Shown here: positions 60,885 through 64,000 of the stretch, one piece after another | Position numbering within the stretch: position 1 is the stretch's first letter | Layout of the letters: each line of letters starts with the position of its first letter | Assembly: GCF_014905415.1 (NCBI RefSeq) | Contig: NZ_BNEO01000001.1 | Coordinates: 496,001 to 560,000 of the forward strand | Origin: Virgibacillus salexigens | Lineage (GTDB): Bacteria > Bacillota > Bacilli > Bacillales > Amphibacillaceae | Length of the DNA stretch: 64,000 bases | Reading direction: 5' to 3' | Made by a program: the position numbers and the translations under genes | Notes under the pieces: model-generated | Databases searched by the model: none | What the model was told of the DNA's origin: nothing | Seen by the model: the letters and a program-made list of their open reading frames with translations, nothing else

Positions 60885-61814
60885 TTACTCATCATCTGAT
60901 TGTATATGGTCGATTACTGCCTTCGTTGTCTCTGCAATTAACTTGTCATCATACTCCGCATCTTTCTGATCGCGTTTGGAAAGGATAGCAAGAACAATTG
61001 GATCGCCTTCTGGCGGCCAAATAATAGCAATATCATTTCGGGTACCATAGGAACCTGCACCCGTTTTATCTGCTACTTCCCAATCATCTGGTACACCTGC
61101 TCGAATCAAATGATCACCAGTTGTATTTCGCTTCATCCAATCCATTAACAGCAATCGTTTCTCCTTCGGAAGTGCATCTCCTAGTGTGAAAGCTTGAAGA
61201 CTGTTAACAAGTGCTTTTGGGGTACTTGTATCAGCTGGTTCTCCTGGTGTAAAATCATTTAACGCTGGCTCTATACGCTGCGGATCAGTAACATCATCCC
61301 CTATATTTCTAAGTACCTTTTTCAATCCACTCGGACCTCCGATTTGGTTGAAAATAAGATTTGCCGCTGTATTATCGCTGTAGCGAAGGGAAGCATCGCT
61401 AAGTTCTTTAAGAGTCATCCCTGTATCAACATGCTTCTCTGTAATTGGATTATAATTTACCAGATCATCGTTTGTATAAGTAATCCTTTCATCTAATTCC
61501 GCTATTGACTTTTGTTGTAAAAGGGCTCCTACGGCAAGCACTTTATGGGTAGAAGTATAAGCAAATCGTTCATCTGACCGATAAGCTATCGATTCATTCG
61601 TTCCCATGTCCAAAGCATATACACCAAGGGTGGCATCAAATTCATCCTCAAGGCTTTGAAAACGATCCTTTATTTCTGTCTTTGGCTCTTCTCGATGACT
61701 TTCACTACTTGCCTCATCATCTGTACAACCTATTAAGGCTGCAAATGAAACAAATAATACAAGCCCCGTTTTCTTCCATTTTATTAACTTAAAAAGCTTG
61801 TTCCCTAAATTCAT
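60885..61814 (-). CDS. Class A beta-lactamase (lipoprotein)
   Basis: A 309-aa serine beta-lactamase. The second ATG (61812-61814) suits the AAGAGGG site. The signal peptide ends in a lipobox (AALIGCTDD), so the enzyme is membrane-anchored. All class A motifs are present: STHK (nucleophile Ser and Lys), SDN (RYSDNTAANL), EPALN (omega-loop Glu and Asn) and KTG (DKTGAGSYG). It hydrolyses penicillins and possibly cephalosporins. It resembles chromosomal BlaP/PenP enzymes of Bacillus. The promoter and two bla boxes are upstream, and a BlaR1 gene is divergent. Confidence 0.95.
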   Translation of the reverse strand: MNLGNKLFKLIKWKKTGLVLFVSFAALIGCTDDEASSESHREEPKTEIKDRFQSLEDEFDATLGVYALDMGTNESIAYRSDERFAYTSTHKVLAVGALLQQKSIAELDERITYTNDDLVNYNPITEKHVDTGMTLKELSDASLRYSDNTAANLIFNQIGGPSGLKKVLRNIGDDVTDPQRIEPALNDFTPGEPADTSTPKALVNSLQAFTLGDALPKEKRLLLMDWMKRNTTGDHLIRAGVPDDWEVADKTGAGSYGTRNDIAIIWPPEGDPIVLAILSKRDQKDAEYDDKLIAETTKAVIDHIQSDDE

Positions 61815-62040
61815 CCCCATTCCCTCTTTCTACATGAAGTTTTGATCTTAGCCTGATGTTCACACAACATATTTAATCAGATTCCTACATGTTGAATCAC
61901 CTCTAGCGAAAAATATGGTGTACTAAAAATGGCGCTTTCTTCTGCGTCCTTTTTCGATTGCAAAGGCAGGCTACCTCTGGATTATCAAATGATGATACAT
62001 AACCAATAAGTGTAGACCAAAAAGTTAGATACCTTCATTA

Positions 62041-62056
62041 GACTACAACTGTAATC
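62041..62056. promoter_or_regulatory. bla box 1 (BlaI operator-like dyad)
   Basis: GACTACAACTGTAATC contains the TACA-NN-TGTA dyad characteristic of BlaI/MecI sites. It lies just downstream of the beta-lactamase -10 box. Confidence 0.75.
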
Positions 62057-62058
62057 TT

Positions 62059-62087
62059 ATACTACATTTGTAATCTTGCTTTGTCAA
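62059..62087 (-). promoter_or_regulatory. Promoter of the beta-lactamase gene
   Basis: On the minus strand TTGACA (62082-62087) and TAGTAT (62059-62064) are exactly 17 bp apart. bla box 2 fills the spacer, so repressor binding would block RNA polymerase. Confidence 0.8.
62060..62075. promoter_or_regulatory. bla box 2 (BlaI operator-like dyad)
   Basis: TACTACATTTGTAATC repeats 13 of 16 bases of box 1 three bp away and lies between the -35 and -10 elements of the beta-lactamase promoter. Confidence 0.78.
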
Positions 62088-62315
62088 ATCGGTTAACTTT
62101 AGGCGAACACAAGTTCTCTTGAATTGTAATTATAACAACAATTAAAAGGAACACTTCGTTAAAAGATTGGACTTGCTGTAAATCCAAGTGGATTGATTAT
62201 CCCATCACGAAATGCTACTATTTTTATATATTAAATTTATGAAGTCTCACCTTTTAGTGATCTTATCGGTGGAATATATATTCTCAATGAAGGACTAAGA
62301 AACGGAGATAATCAT

Positions 62316-64000
62316 ATGTACTTTACTCATTTTGTAATAAGTTTCATCGTGTCTTCTTTTACTGTTGTCGTAATAACGCTAATTAGAAAAGTGTTTAAAA
62401 GGCAGCTCACAGCCAAATGGAGATATTATTTATGGTTTCTAATGTTCCTTGGATTAACACTTCCTTTTATTCCAACGAATATACTTCAAGTTGAGAATTA
62501 TTTTAACGTTGATGTTAATCAGAGTACTCAAATCAATTCTTCCTCTACCTCTATGAAACAAACGCCAGGGGAAGAAAATTGGATGCAGGACTTTTCCGTA
62601 TCTGTCAACAGGTTGGATCTTACCGTTCTCAATGAAATACTAGCTAATATATGGATACTAGGGATACTAATTCTATCTGTTTTGGCCATAAATGCTTGTT
62701 TAAAATTAAAGAAAATTAAAAGCAGTATAATAAACATTGAAAATAACGACATCATAGCCCTATTTGAACAGTGTAAACAACAATTAAATATATCGAATCA
62801 TTTGATCATAGGCGTTTCTCCACTGATCAAAACGCCGATGACGTTTGGCTTGTTTAAAACGTATATTGTGCTGCCAATCCGATTTGAGGAATGGCTATCG
62901 AAGGAAGAAATTGAATACATTCTGCTTCATGAGCTGAATCACTATAAATATAAAGATATGGTCTGGAATTACATTGTTGTCATCTATCAAATTGTATATT
63001 GGTTTAACCCACTTGTTTGGTTCGCCTTTAAAGAGATGAGATTAGACCGGGAAATTGCCTGTGATACTGCCGTTTTAAATACATTAGATAGGCAGAATTA
63101 TGTTGATTATGGAAATACGATTATTAATTTTGTTGATAAGAACGCACAAGCCAAAGAACATTTTAGTTTGACCAATCAGCTTAATGGTTCTAAAAGGCAG
63201 ATCAAAACACGGATTGAAAGTATTGCTTCCTATACAATGGAAACAAGAAAGTTGAAGCTAAAAAGTTTAGCTATCTTTCTTCTAGTAGGAGTAGTTATAA
63301 CTAGTCAAATTCCAATCATTTCCGTTATGGGTGCTGAAGATAATTATCATCATTTAAATAATGAACAGACAGTATACGAGGACTTAAGCAAACATTTTGC
63401 GGATTATGAAGGAAGCTTTGTATTATATAGTATGAAAGATGATACGTATCGTATTTATAACGAAGAAAAAAGCACATTACGAGTTTCTCCGAACTCCACA
63501 TATAAAATTTATAGTGCACTGTTTGGATTAGAGACAAACGTCATCTCAAATAACCATTCCATCCTGAAGTGGAATGGGGTGGAATATCCTTATGATTCTT
63601 GGAATAAAGATCAAAATTTGTCAACAGCAATGAAAAATTCCGTCACTTGGTACTTTCAGCAATTGGATCAGAGTGTTCAGAAAGATACGATCCAAGCATA
63701 CCTAAACGAAATAGGCTATGGGAATAACAATCTTTCTGGTGGATTATCTCAATACTGGCTAGAATCTTCGTTAAAGATTTCCCCAATTGAACAAGTACAA
63801 GTACTTAAAGGTTTTTATACCAACCAATATGGATTTAAAGATAAGAATATACAGACAGTAAAAAATGCTATCAAGTTAGAGGAAAAAGATGGGGCAATGC
63901 TTTCAGGAAAAACTGGTACAGGTAGCGTCAATGGCAAAAACATTAGTGGTTGGTTTATTGGCTATGTGGAAACCGAAAAAGATACTTTCTTCTTTGCGAC
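62316..64000 (+). CDS. blaR1: BlaR1-family beta-lactam sensor-transducer (3' end beyond window)
   Basis: An open frame from ATG 62316 to the window end, at least 561 aa. The N-terminal half is an M56 membrane metallopeptidase with several helices and the zinc motif HELNHYKYKD (residues 205-214), followed by EIACDTAVL. After a membrane helix near 312-330 comes a penicillin-binding sensor domain homologous to class D beta-lactamases, with the acylated Ser in STYK (394-397) and a KTG near residue 532. Acylation by a beta-lactam would trigger cytoplasmic proteolysis that ends BlaI repression. BlaI is not in the window and may follow downstream. Confidence 0.92.
   Translation, partial: MYFTHFVISFIVSSFTVVVITLIRKVFKRQLTAKWRYYLWFLMFLGLTLPFIPTNILQVENYFNVDVNQSTQINSSSTSMKQTPGEENWMQDFSVSVNRLDLTVLNEILANIWILGILILSVLAINACLKLKKIKSSIINIENNDIIALFEQCKQQLNISNHLIIGVSPLIKTPMTFGLFKTYIVLPIRFEEWLSKEEIEYILLHELNHYKYKDMVWNYIVVIYQIVYWFNPLVWFAFKEMRLDREIACDTAVLNTLDRQNYVDYGNTIINFVDKNAQAKEHFSLTNQLNGSKRQIKTRIESIASYTMETRKLKLKSLAIFLLVGVVITSQIPIISVMGAEDNYHHLNNEQTVYEDLSKHFADYEGSFVLYSMKDDTYRIYNEEKSTLRVSPNSTYKIYSALFGLETNVISNNHSILKWNGVEYPYDSWNKDQNLSTAMKNSVTWYFQQLDQSVQKDTIQAYLNEIGYGNNNLSGGLSQYWLESSLKISPIEQVQVLKGFYTNQYGFKDKNIQTVKNAIKLEEKDGAMLSGKTGTGSVNGKNISGWFIGYVETEKDTFFFA

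Noticed and set aside
1-64000. tRNA, rRNA, CRISPR arrays, prophage or toxin-antitoxin modules
   Set aside because: No regularly spaced direct repeats, structural RNA signatures or phage genes were recognised in the window.

Overview
The window is chromosomal DNA from a low-GC, Gram-positive member of the Bacillaceae. Strong AGGAGG-type ribosome binding sites, an S-box riboswitch in front of a YxjG/YxjH-type gene, a DUF2187 protein, a SwrC/YerP-type RND pump, YesMN-type regulators and sigma-54 control of branched-chain catabolism all fit this. NhaC-type and CaxA-type antiporters and the repeat elements suggest an Oceanobacillus/Virgibacillus-like halophile or alkaliphile, but the genus is inference. 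No rRNA, tRNA, CRISPR array, prophage or intact insertion sequence was seen.

Layout. 1-6.4 kb: two convergent XRE-cupin regulators, small unknown genes, a MetE-like methyltransferase behind a SAM-I riboswitch, and an NhaC antiporter. 6.4-10.8 kb: a maltose/alpha-glucoside PTS operon (EIICB, EEP-family hydrolase, GH13 glucosidase) with a clear promoter and two cre/LacI-type sites. 11-17.4 kb: a PEP-mutase-like gene divergent from an ArsR-type regulator, a secreted M14 peptidase, HMG-CoA lyase, an AhpD-like protein, a MerR/RacA-like protein and a DUF2187 protein. 17.6-35 kb: the most coherent region. The five steps from isobutyryl-CoA towards propionyl-CoA (valine catabolism) lie in two operons about 9 kb apart. 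Each has a near-consensus -24/-12 promoter, and a CBS-PAS-AAA+-Fis sigma-54 activator lies next to one of them. Between these operons sit an alkaline phosphatase gene and a GntR-controlled operon encoding an unusual acyl-CoA dehydrogenase, an acyl-CoA ligase, a GPH transporter, a BDS1/SdsA-type alkylsulfatase and a DUF202 membrane protein. A perfect 38-bp palindrome covers the start of that operon, which looks like a surfactant (alkyl-sulfate) utilisation island.

35-48.5 kb: a cation antiporter, an MHS-family symporter, then a long sugar operon (ABC binding protein, two permeases, YesM/YesN, GH1 glycosidase, ROK kinase), preceded by a second, closely similar ROK kinase with a small membrane protein. 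48.7-53 kb: a TetR repressor divergent from a SwrC/AcrB-type RND pump, with a palindromic operator between them. 53-56 kb: a DUF3100-type membrane protein pair with an M20 amidohydrolase. 56-60.8 kb: a DUF2089 regulator, glycerol dehydrogenase, an alpha/beta hydrolase, a membrane protein and a Gfo/Idh/MocA oxidoreductase. 60.9-64 kb: a class A beta-lactamase divergent from a BlaR1 sensor that is cut by the window end, with two tandem bla boxes over the beta-lactamase promoter.

Two GC-rich intergenic repeats share a 13-nt core but have different, self-complementary flanking arms. Start codons were chosen mainly from ribosome-binding-site spacing; several are GTG. All homology statements come from reading the translated sequence, not from searches.
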